A stretch of 32,781 nucleotides of DNA from Bacteroidales bacterium KA00344 (GTDB lineage Bacteria; Bacteroidota; Bacteroidia; Bacteroidales; Bacteroidaceae). How positions within the stretch are numbered: position 1 is the first letter of the stretch; every line of letters begins with the position of its first letter. Location: NCBI GenBank assembly GCA_001552765.1, contig KQ959348.1, forward strand, positions 1 to 32,781, in the 5' to 3' direction. Positions 26,583 to 32,781 of this stretch are shown in pieces. The position numbers and the translations under genes are program-made. A model generated the notes under the pieces. The model searched no databases. It saw nothing but the letters and a program-made list of their open reading frames with translations, and was not told the origin of the DNA.

Positions 26583-29219
26583 TTATTGAGGTGAGGCATT
26601 CAGTGTCAAGATGTGGTGTCGCGCTTCCAGATGCTGTTGCTTTCCGCCATAGAGGAGGGTGGCAGTCGTACCGGCAGGTATCGTCACCTGGTATTCAATG
26701 TTCCGTCCCTGACGCTTCCAGTCTACAACGATTGCCCCTTTCACCGACTGATATTGAGCCTTCACCCAGTCAAGTCCGGCTGGGAAGTGAGGCTCCAGAA
26801 GGATATGCTTGAAGCCTGGTTGCAGCTCGTCGTAGTTAATTCCGGCCAGCACCTGATACATCCACGCATTGATGTCTCCCAGGAACATGTGATTCGTAGA
26901 GGCATCCCTGAATTCGGGAGATAATGTCCAAGTCTCGGGCAACGTCGTAAATCCTTTCTTCATCCATGCAGCCCACGACGGTTCCTTCGTACTGGTTGCC
27001 ATGCGGAACGCAAGATCCTCATGACCATATTTGCACAGCATGCGCAACACCGTCTTGCTGCCAAGCATGCCAAAGTCAAGCTGCTCATGGTTCTGCTCGA
27101 TCATGGCGGCCAGATTGTCGGCCACGGCCTGCTGATATTCCTCTGGCACCAAGCCTAAATAGAGGGCTACACCCTGCGCAGCCTGTGACCCGTTGGCATA
27201 GAGTTTCCTGTTTGCATCAAAGTATTTCTCATTGATCAGTGTCTTCAGATAATTAGCTTTCCGCATATACTTGTCTCCATTCATACCTAGCACCTGAGCA
27301 AAGCGGCTCATATAGAGATTGTCGAGATAGTAATAACATGTAGTGGTATATTCCGTAGGAGTCTGCGTCTTGTAGAACACCCAGTCTCCGATACCGTAGG
27401 TGACGGTGTGGTCGGCATCTTCACGCGAAGCCAAATAGTCGAGATATCGCACGCAGGTGTCCCACATCTTGGCAATGCTCTGCGTGTCTCCATAATAATT
27501 ATACAACGTCATCGGCACAATGAACATGGCAGCATCCCACACTGGGCCAATCCAGTCGTCGTAGCCCCAGCCCGAACTTGGTATGATCCCGGAGATTCTG
27601 CCTGCCGCCGTCTGATTGTCGATCATATCGTCCAGCCATTTCTCATACAGGGTGATGCCGTCGAAATTCAGTAGACCGAGATCTAGCGTAATATGCGCGT
27701 CGGCAGTCCAACCATTCTTCTCGCGCTGAGGACAATCGGTGGGAATGCTCATCATGTTGCACAGATACGATTGACGAGATGCGCTCCACAGCTTGTTCAG
27801 CCACTCGTTGGAACAACTGAACGTCCCCACAGGGTTGAGCTTCGTATGGAAGAAGTTGGCCGTGATGCTCTGTTCGGTCAGCTTGACAGGTTCACTGCAT
27901 CTCACTTCCACATATCTGAATCCATGGTAGGTGAACTCCGGGGTAAACGTACAAGGCTTGTCACCCAGCACTATCACGTCGTTTTGGAAAGCCAGACCGG
28001 GCAGAGGCTTATAGTAGATATCAAGATTACGCATCTCCAGTCTGCCGTCAGACTTCAACAATTCTCCATGCTGCATCTGAATCTTCGTGCCTGGGTGGCC
28101 TGCAGCCGAAAGTGTGCATACGCCCGACATGTTCTTGCCAAAGTCGAAGACGTAGACGGTGTCACCCCAGTTCTTCATGCCTACAGGCTTGATGTGCTGG
28201 TCGACATCTACCAAAGGCATATTCTGCGACACCAGTTTGGATGATGGCGATGCCACTTTCATGGCATTGCTCCAAGCACTGTCGTCAAATGCAGCAAGTT
28301 TCCAATCCGACGTTTCCAGACGGGCATCGTATGTATCTCCGCTATAGATATTGTTCTGCACACGCGCGCCCGTCGAAGTTTTCCACGTATCGTCCGAAAC
28401 GACAACCTGATTCGTGCCATCACTGTACGTGATGTGCAGTTCGCAAATCATGCGCGGACGGTTACTCCACCGTGCCTTGTCGAAACTCCAAGTAGCAACA
28501 GCGTCTACCTCGTTATAGAAGCCGTTGCCCAATACAGCACTGATGGCGTTCTTGTCTTTCGTCAGCAATGATGTAACATCGTATGTATTATAGAGGTTGC
28601 GCTTGTCATAATGAGTATATCCGGGATTCAGACCCACCGCGTTCACCGTGTGCCCATTCACCCACACCTTATAATAGGCAGCAGCACTGATATAGAGTCT
28701 GGCCTGAGCAACCAACTTGACGGGCACTTCGAAAGTCTTTCGGAACATCGGGGCCGGTGCATACTGGCGTGCATGGTTGTCGGAAATCCATGAAGCCGTC
28801 CAGTCGGCAGCTTTCATCTTCCCTGTTTCAAATGTTGCAATGGGTGATACCTGCTTGTAGGAACCACCGTTGCCGGATGCCTCCACTGCCCAGAAATACT
28901 TGGCGTGAGCCTGCAATGGCTTCGTTCCGTCATACCGCACCATGCTCTCCCCGGGATTCACATTCCGCGAAATCCACACACATTTTGCGTCATCGCTCAG
29001 ATTTCGGGCAGATTCGGCCAATTTCACACGATACTTCATGGAAGAAGATTCTTTTAGATCATTCCACGTAAAGCGGGGAGCACTGGCATCAATACCGATT
29101 GGATCCGCCCGGTACTCACTGCGCATGCCGCCTACTGTTGCAGACGGATTGCATGAACAGAAATACAATGCCAAAGAGTACATGGCTATACTCGCGACTC
29201 CTAATGTTTTTCGTTTCAT
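26583..29219 (-). CDS. GH78 alpha-L-rhamnosidase
   Basis: 878 aa from the ATG at 29219; an in-frame GTG at 29231 is less likely because the shorter form begins with a regular lipoprotein signal (lipid Cys in ALYFCSC at about 21-23). N-terminal beta domains (RADPIGIDASAPRFTW, then WISDNHARQYAPAPMFRKTF) lead into the (alpha/alpha)6 barrel. The general acid Glu at about 500 lies in DCPQREKNGWTADA. The DDWIGPVWDAAMF stretch and the probable base Glu at about 762 in LPETW precede STNHMFLGDINAW. It inverts and releases terminal alpha-L-rhamnose. As first gene of the operon it sits directly behind the LacI operator at 29284-29299. Confidence 0.92.
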   Translation of the reverse strand: MKRKTLGVASIAMYSLALYFCSCNPSATVGGMRSEYRADPIGIDASAPRFTWNDLKESSSMKYRVKLAESARNLSDDAKCVWISRNVNPGESMVRYDGTKPLQAHAKYFWAVEASGNGGSYKQVSPIATFETGKMKAADWTASWISDNHARQYAPAPMFRKTFEVPVKLVAQARLYISAAAYYKVWVNGHTVNAVGLNPGYTHYDKRNLYNTYDVTSLLTKDKNAISAVLGNGFYNEVDAVATWSFDKARWSNRPRMICELHITYSDGTNQVVVSDDTWKTSTGARVQNNIYSGDTYDARLETSDWKLAAFDDSAWSNAMKVASPSSKLVSQNMPLVDVDQHIKPVGMKNWGDTVYVFDFGKNMSGVCTLSAAGHPGTKIQMQHGELLKSDGRLEMRNLDIYYKPLPGLAFQNDVIVLGDKPCTFTPEFTYHGFRYVEVRCSEPVKLTEQSITANFFHTKLNPVGTFSCSNEWLNKLWSASRQSYLCNMMSIPTDCPQREKNGWTADAHITLDLGLLNFDGITLYEKWLDDMIDNQTAAGRISGIIPSSGWGYDDWIGPVWDAAMFIVPMTLYNYYGDTQSIAKMWDTCVRYLDYLASREDADHTVTYGIGDWVFYKTQTPTEYTTTCYYYLDNLYMSRFAQVLGMNGDKYMRKANYLKTLINEKYFDANRKLYANGSQAAQGVALYLGLVPEEYQQAVADNLAAMIEQNHEQLDFGMLGSKTVLRMLCKYGHEDLAFRMATSTKEPSWAAWMKKGFTTLPETWTLSPEFRDASTNHMFLGDINAWMYQVLAGINYDELQPGFKHILLEPHFPAGLDWVKAQYQSVKGAIVVDWKRQGRNIEYQVTIPAGTTATLLYGGKQQHLEARHHILTLNASPQ

Positions 29220-29244
29220 ATCGGTATTCACATCTTATTATTTT

Positions 29245-29273
29245 CAAATACTACATGTTATAACTATTTCAAA
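29245..29273 (-). promoter_or_regulatory. Possible operon promoter, imperfect Bacteroidota type
   Basis: On the minus strand TTTG (29270-29273) is followed 16 nt later by TAGTATTTG (29245-29253), one nucleotide longer than the TAnnTTTG consensus. Alternatively TGGCTTTG ending at 29270 is the -7 box; the operator would then sit in the -33/-7 spacer and the leader be about 45 nt. Neither is a perfect match, so the exact start of transcription is open, but a promoter in this 90-nt gap is expected. Confidence 0.35.
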
Positions 29274-29283
29274 GCCACGCCTT

Positions 29284-29299
29284 ACTTAATCGATTAAGT
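29284..29299. promoter_or_regulatory. LacI-family operator O1 before the PUL operon
   Basis: ACTTAATCGATTAAGT is a perfect 16-bp palindrome with a central CG, the form bound by LacI-type dimers. The same CTTAA-nCGn-TTAAG core recurs at 30344-30357 in front of the LacI gene, and I found no further copy in the window. It lies 65 nt upstream of the rhamnosidase ATG. Confidence 0.8.
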
Positions 29300-29321
29300 G
29301 TTAATATAATAAAAAAGTTAT

Positions 29322-30329
29322 CTAAAAATGGCATGGCAACATCACGTGTTTGATGGCACGTGGAACGTCCATGTCATTCTGCTTATCATGTATCCGATCC
29401 ATCAGGATCTGAACAGACTGCTCACCTATTTCCTGAATAGGCATGCGAGCGATATGCATGCGCGGAGCCAAAGCTCTGAAAGCCGACACGCGGTGTATGC
29501 ATCCCAGCTCATAGCCCTTGCTGATATCTATATTTCGCTCAGAGAAATAGCGGAAAGCCTCCAGAGCAAGAATGTGCGTTGTGAAGAAGAAGCCATCGAC
29601 ATCGGGTACGTGAGCGAATATTTCGTCGAGGATATAATTGATTTCCTCCTCATAATGATCGAATTTCACCTCACCTACCAGCTGTTCGCCCATTCCGATT
29701 CCAGCTTCCTGCAAAGCACGGCGATAGCCCTCCCCACGCAGCCACATCGTGTAAAGATGCGAGTTGGTCGTAATCAGGGCAACCTTCTTGGCACCACTCT
29801 TTATCATGCCGTTTACCACACGATAACTCGTGTTCTCATTGTCGATAATCACATAGTCGGTATCAAGTTCGGGGAAAAATCGGTCGAACAATACGAAAGG
29901 ATATTTCTCTATCATCAATGCCTTGATTTCCACCTGAGATTTCTTGGTAGGCGCAATGATGATACCATCCACCTGCTTAGCCTTGAAGAGGCGAATCATA
30001 CGATTCTCACGCTCCACGTCCGACTCCGAGCTGCAAATCATCAAAGAATATCCCTGTTCCTCGGCCTCCATTTCTATGGCACGGGCAACCTTTGAATAAA
30101 ATGAGTCTGTTATATCTGGGATAATGAGTCCTATGGTACTGCTCTTGCCCGTATGCAGGCTTCGAGCTAGTAGATTCGGTTGATAATGTAAGCGCTTGGC
30201 ACACTCCCACACCTTACGTTGAGTATCTTCACTGATACCCTTCTCAGAACCTTTCCCAGACAACACCCAAGAGATGGTGGTCTTCGAAAGTTTTAACGTT
30301 TCGGCTATTAATTTGAGAGATGTCTTCAT
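29322..30329 (-). CDS. LacI-family transcriptional regulator of the PUL
   Basis: 335 aa from the ATG at 30329; the longer frame starts with TTG two codons earlier and is unlikely. The helix-turn-helix spans about residues 4-24 (LKLIAETLKLSKTTISWVLS). The hinge QPNLLARSLHTGKS follows at about 50-63, with the Leu that wedges into the central CG of LacI operators. The periplasmic-binding-protein-like sensor domain begins with TIGLIIPDITDSFYSKVARA. The C-terminal half is full length, so it should bind a small sugar ligand. It lies 90 nt upstream of the operon in the same direction. Flanking operators suggest control of both itself and the PUL. LacI control contrasts with the hybrid two-component or SusR regulators usual for PULs. 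Confidence 0.93.
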   Translation of the reverse strand: MKTSLKLIAETLKLSKTTISWVLSGKGSEKGISEDTQRKVWECAKRLHYQPNLLARSLHTGKSSTIGLIIPDITDSFYSKVARAIEMEAEEQGYSLMICSSESDVERENRMIRLFKAKQVDGIIIAPTKKSQVEIKALMIEKYPFVLFDRFFPELDTDYVIIDNENTSYRVVNGMIKSGAKKVALITTNSHLYTMWLRGEGYRRALQEAGIGMGEQLVGEVKFDHYEEEINYILDEIFAHVPDVDGFFFTTHILALEAFRYFSERNIDISKGYELGCIHRVSAFRALAPRMHIARMPIQEIGEQSVQILMDRIHDKQNDMDVPRAIKHVMLPCHF

Positions 30330-30343
30330 TGGCAAGAAATTTA

Positions 30344-30357
30344 CTTAACCGTTTAAG
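30344..30357. promoter_or_regulatory. LacI-family operator O2 at the regulator's own promoter
   Basis: CTTAACCGTTTAAG is a near-perfect palindrome with central CG, sharing CTTAA-nCGn-TTAAG with O1. It starts 15 nt upstream of the regulator ATG and sits at or just after the predicted transcription start, the right place for autorepression. Confidence 0.75.
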
Positions 30358-30364
30358 CATGCTG

Positions 30365-30396
30365 CAAATTTAATATATATCTTATATATCTGCAAA
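30365..30396 (-). promoter_or_regulatory. Bacteroidota-type promoter of the LacI gene
   Basis: Read on the minus strand, TTTG (30393-30396) is followed after exactly 20 nt by TAAATTTG (30365-30372), a full match to the known -33 TTTG and -7 TAnnTTTG boxes. The expected start of transcription, about 30359, abuts operator O2. The spacer is AT-only apart from the edges. Confidence 0.7.
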
Positions 30397-30594
30397 TATA
30401 TCGCAAGAATCTTCTATAATTTAACTTTTATTACACAATCAGATTGCCTAACGGAAAAAACAAATCGGGAGTGAGGCTTGTAATTTTCATTTATCAAAAA
30501 ACACTCTCATTTCAACATGACCAAATAGAAAGAAAAACGGTTCATCCGAAAAATCGTGTGATTCCACTAAAATGAAGTTACCAAAAATTGTCTT

Positions 30595-30614
30595 TCCCTA
30601 AAAAAAGTTGACTC
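30595..30614 (+). repeat. Left terminal inverted repeat of the IS
   Basis: The 20-bp sequence pairs with 32105-32124 with two mismatches (positions 4 and 7). It lies 15 nt before the transposase ATG. Its inner part, GTTGACT, is the start of a small perfect hairpin (GTTGACT, 5-nt loop, AGTCAAC) at 30607-30625 that ends just before the transposase start and could hide its ribosome-binding site. Confidence 0.8.
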
Positions 30615-30629
30615 TCAAAGTCAACAATT

Positions 30630-32025
30630 ATGTGGAAATACAATTGCAAGAAAAGAAATCAGTATTATGATGCAGCAATCCGCCTCTATATCCATGAAAA
30701 TATGGGCGGGCGGAAGATTTCGAAAATTATTCCGGTCTCAGAGTCGACAATTTCAAGATGGCTTCGTAACTTTACGGCAGAAACCAAGGAACAAGCCGTT
30801 ATGAAAAGTAAGTCGTCCATCAAGTCAGCATCCTCCGTGACTAAAACCGGTGATTCAGAGGTTAAGGCCTTGCAGGCAGAGATTAGACGCCTGAAGAAGG
30901 AGCTTGCGCACGAATCACTCCGTGCCGATGCTTTCAATGAGTTGATCAACGTAGCCGAGAAACAATTCAACATCTCCATCCGAAAAAAAAGCTGGCGCCA
31001 AGCAGTAAAGAACCTGCATGCAGAAGACTCAAGACATTACCGGGTGTCGAGTCTTTGCACACTGTTTGGCGTGACGAAGCAGGCCTATTACAAGTATGAT
31101 GAGACCCGCCTCCTTGAAAGGATAGCAAGCGTGGAGTTTGCGGTTTCCTACATCAAGGATATAAGGAAGAAGGATCCCGGCATAGGCGGTATGAAGCTGT
31201 GGTACATGTACCGCAAGAGCTTTGAGGGCAACAATCCCCTTGGCCGTGACCGCTTTGCCGACATCGTAGACAGGTATGGGCTGAAGGTGCGTCAGAAGGT
31301 GCGTAAGCCGCGTACTACAGATTCCACGGACGGCCTTCCTGTATTTCCCAATCTGACAAGGGATTATATTCCCTTGGCACCTAACCGACTATGGGTTAGT
31401 GATATTACATACATAACAATATGGATTGACGCGGAACACTACCGCTTCTGTTACCTCTCTCTCGTACTTGATGCCTACAGCGAGGAGATTGTCGGCTGGT
31501 GCGTGGGTGAGACACTTGATGCCGAATATCCACTGAAGGCCTTGGAGATGGCTCTTCACAGGATAGAAGGCACCCCGAAGGAAGACGTTTGCCTCATTCA
31601 CCACATCAGACAGGGGATGTCAGTATGCAAGCTCCAGATATGTTGCCACATTGAAGGCGCATGGTATTCGGGCAAGCATGACAGAATGCAGAGATCCCAA
31701 GGAAAATGCCCAGGCTGAGCGAATAAACAGCACGATGAAGAACGAACTCCTCAAAGACATGACCTTTCATGACCTCGATGAAGTCATACGTGCAGTTGCG
31801 GCAGCGGTAAAGTTTTATAACGAGGAGCGTCCGCACATGAGTATTGACATGATGACACCAAGGGAAGCCGCGCTCCGTGTTGGAGAAATCTCAAAGAGAT
31901 GGATCAGTTACAGAGAAAATCACATAAAAGCAAGGCAAAACACTTGTGTAATCCCTGAAATAAGTGTACCTTCGCTGGCCGATCAAGGGTTTCCTTCCAG
32001 GCTACGCCCTCCAGTCAACCCTTGA
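30630..32025 (+). pseudogene. IS3-family transposase, OrfA-OrfB fused, frameshifted
   Basis: The N-terminal part is OrfA-like: a helix-turn-helix (GGRKISKIIPVSESTISRWL, about residues 25-46), then a coiled-coil leucine zipper (about 85-110). Without a break the OrfB part follows, ending in a DDE integrase core. The first Asp is in LWVSDITYI and the second should be in HHSDRGCQYASSRY. An extra A at about 31605 shifts the frame there, so the first frame ends at 31718 with unrelated residues. The correct frame resumes to 32025 with PKENAQAERINSTMKNEL, which holds the catalytic Glu. Restoring one base gives about 464 aa. The break is not the usual IS3 programmed slip, which lies between OrfA and OrfB. 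Confidence 0.88.
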
Positions 32026-32145
32026 CCGGGATAAGGTAAACTCAGTCAACCAACATTAGTGATAAGGAATTCAAGTCAACTATAATCAGTTTTAATGTTT
32101 AACTGAGTCAACTTTTTCTAAGGATAAACTTCTAAGGTAGTCAAC
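32013..32145 (+). repeat. Five AGTCAAC motifs at about 31-bp intervals at the IS right end
   Basis: Exact AGTCAAC starts at 32013, 32044, 32074, 32106 and 32139, spacings of 31, 30, 32 and 33 bp, about three helical turns. Several copies share a preceding GATAAG/GATAAA stretch. The left end carries the same heptamer as an inverted pair (30607-30613 and 30619-30625). This fits a set of transposase binding sites. Confidence 0.75.
32105..32124 (-). repeat. Right terminal inverted repeat of the IS
   Basis: The reverse complement of this stretch matches the left terminal repeat at 18 of 20 positions. It contains the fourth AGTCAAC motif of the array. Confidence 0.75.
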
Positions 32146-32495
32146 CTAAATCAGGAAACTACACTTTTTATAATTTTGTTACTCCTTATATCGTAATTGA
32201 AAGAGTTATGGTTAGGTCTAATTCTGCATATGAGGCTCTTTACGATGTGGTTCCTGTTTTGATTACCCGACAAGGTGATAGAATTATCTTTATGAATAAT
32301 AACAATTCAAAAAGCAATGAGGAATTGGCAAGAAATGAAGATAATGTATATTTCTTACAAAAAGTCAAATTTTTGTCAGCGAATCGAACAAATATGTTTA
32401 GCGACAAAATAGAACTTGATTATAATAACAATAGTTCGTTAAAATTTGAGATAATTGCTACGCAGCTTTCCTCTGCCAGCCAAAGAGTTCTTTGA
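32136..32495 (+). pseudogene. Headless 3' fragment of an unrecognised gene beside the IS
   Basis: The frame is open from just after a TAA at 32133-32135 to the TGA ending at 32495. The first ATG is at 32208 (95 aa), yet the codons before it (SGNYTFYNFVTPYIVIERV) already read like protein. This suggests the 3' end of a longer gene whose head was removed by the IS insertion. Visible text includes MVRSNSAYEALYDVVPVLIT and an Asn-rich MNNNNSK, with no signal peptide or membrane segment. It is more AT-rich than the PUL genes. I do not recognise the family. It could alternatively be a complete small gene starting at 32208. Confidence 0.45.
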
Positions 32496-32725
32496 TAGTA
32501 TGACTAATTAACTTTCGGTTCGGTATGCTCCGACACCTGTCGAAAATTAATTTTGCAATGTATGTGCTCGCCATGAGCTCCTTGAAAGAAGCTATTGAAG
32601 ATTCAAAATCGAAGTGCAAAACTTGTTAGTGTTTGGATTGTATGAAAACCATGAAAAACACCGCAGAGGTTTGCCTTGCGGCCGGCGGCGCGAAGCCCCC
32701 GAAGAGCACAACCAGCAATACAAAT
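32496..32725. other. Intergenic tail with two tiny doubtful reading frames
   Basis: A 23-codon frame (32558-32629, MYVLAMSSLKEAIEDSKSKC...) and a 44-codon frame (32642-32776, MKTMKNTAEVCLAAGGAKPP...) are present on the plus strand. The second runs through a GC-rich patch (GCGGCCGGCGGCGCG) and through the minus-strand terminator hairpin, which argues against it being a gene. AAAATTAATTTT at 32543-32554 is a perfect palindrome of unknown meaning. Confidence 0.4.
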
Positions 32726-32750
32726 AAAAAAAGGGAGACCTCTGTCTCCC
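32726..32750 (-). terminator. Intrinsic terminator for a gene beyond the right edge
   Basis: On the minus strand a perfect 7-bp stem, GGGAGAC (32744-32750) with GTCTCCC (32733-32739), and a 4-nt loop is followed by seven Ts (32726-32732). It would end transcription entering the window from the right, so a minus-strand gene is expected outside. Confidence 0.7.
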
Positions 32751-32781
32751 CAAGATTAATTAACTTTGTATTGTGAAATAT

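Larger units (their letters stand above)
30595..32124 (+). mobile_element. IS3-like insertion sequence with broken transposase (about 1.53 kb)
   Basis: It is bounded by 20-bp inverted repeats (30595-30614 and 32105-32124) that match at 18 of 20 positions: TCCCTAAAAAAAGTTGACTC against TCCTTAGAAAAAGTTGACTC. One transposase gene fills the interior on the plus strand. No flanking direct repeat could be found, so the true ends may differ by a few bases, or the target duplication has been lost. The right edge could reach as far as about 32150, since one more AGTCAAC motif lies outside the matched repeat. Confidence 0.75.

Noticed and set aside
26583..29231. GTG start for the rhamnosidase, four codons upstream of the chosen ATG
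   Set aside because: The ATG at 29219 gives a cleaner lipoprotein signal (positively charged MKRK) and a more reasonable leader length.
29328..30095. 255-codon plus-strand open frame
   Set aside because: It lies entirely antisense to the LacI regulator, whose domains are complete; the antisense text is His-rich and without motif.
31590..31720. Programmed frameshift for IS3 OrfAB production
   Set aside because: OrfA and OrfB are already fused in one frame upstream; the break falls inside the DDE core and shifts by an extra base without a slippery A-run, so it is an inactivating insertion.
32642..32776. 44-codon ORF (MKTMKNTAEVCLAAGG...) as a possible small protein or leader peptide
   Set aside because: It spans a clear minus-strand intrinsic terminator and an odd GC-rich patch, and shows no recognisable family or coding bias.

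Overview
The window is almost certainly from a Bacteroidota genome, most likely a Prevotella/Segatella-type gut bacterium. It carries two SusC/SusD outer-membrane glycan importers, lipoproteins with Bacteroidota-style lipoboxes, one long co-directional polysaccharide utilization locus (PUL), and a promoter of the TTTG-N20-TAnnTTTG type. Nothing in the sequence fixes the species.

Layout. Positions 29219 down to 368 form one minus-strand gene train with very short spacers and several ATGA overlaps, and an intrinsic terminator lies at 38-67. In transcription order it encodes: GH78 alpha-L-rhamnosidase, GH2 beta-mannosidase-like enzyme, ROK sugar kinase, GmhA-like SIS isomerase, a lipoprotein clan GH-A glycosidase, an MFS sugar transporter, two tandem GH36 alpha-galactosidases, an unusual duplicated-module LRR lipoprotein, SusC1/SusD1, SusC2/SusD2, a secreted endonuclease/exonuclease/phosphatase-fold enzyme, a sialate O-acetylesterase pseudogene and an alpha/beta-hydrolase esterase. 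A LacI-family regulator (29322-30329) sits just upstream of the train. Matching palindromic CTTAA-nCGn-TTAAG operators lie on both sides of it, one before the operon and one at its own promoter.

How the genes could work together (inference). The surface SusD lipoproteins, LRR lipoprotein and GH-A lipoprotein would bind and cut the glycan, and the SusC porins would import fragments. Periplasmic GH36, GH2 and GH78 enzymes and the esterase would trim the oligosaccharides. The MFS protein would move a monosaccharide into the cytoplasm, where the ROK kinase and GmhA-like isomerase would phosphorylate and isomerise it. The LacI protein would sense a released sugar. The enzyme set points to a glycan with alpha-rhamnose, beta-mannose and alpha-galactose (or alpha-GalNAc), possibly esterified. 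The kinase plus heptose-phosphate-isomerase pair is the least expected part.

The right end (30595-32781) is a mobile-element zone. It holds an IS3-like element with 18/20 matching terminal inverted repeats, a transposase broken by a one-base insertion, and five AGTCAAC motifs at about 31-bp spacing. A headless gene fragment and a minus-strand terminator for a gene outside the window follow. Between the LRR gene and SusC1 lies a four-copy exact-period 22-bp tandem repeat over a small headless reading frame.
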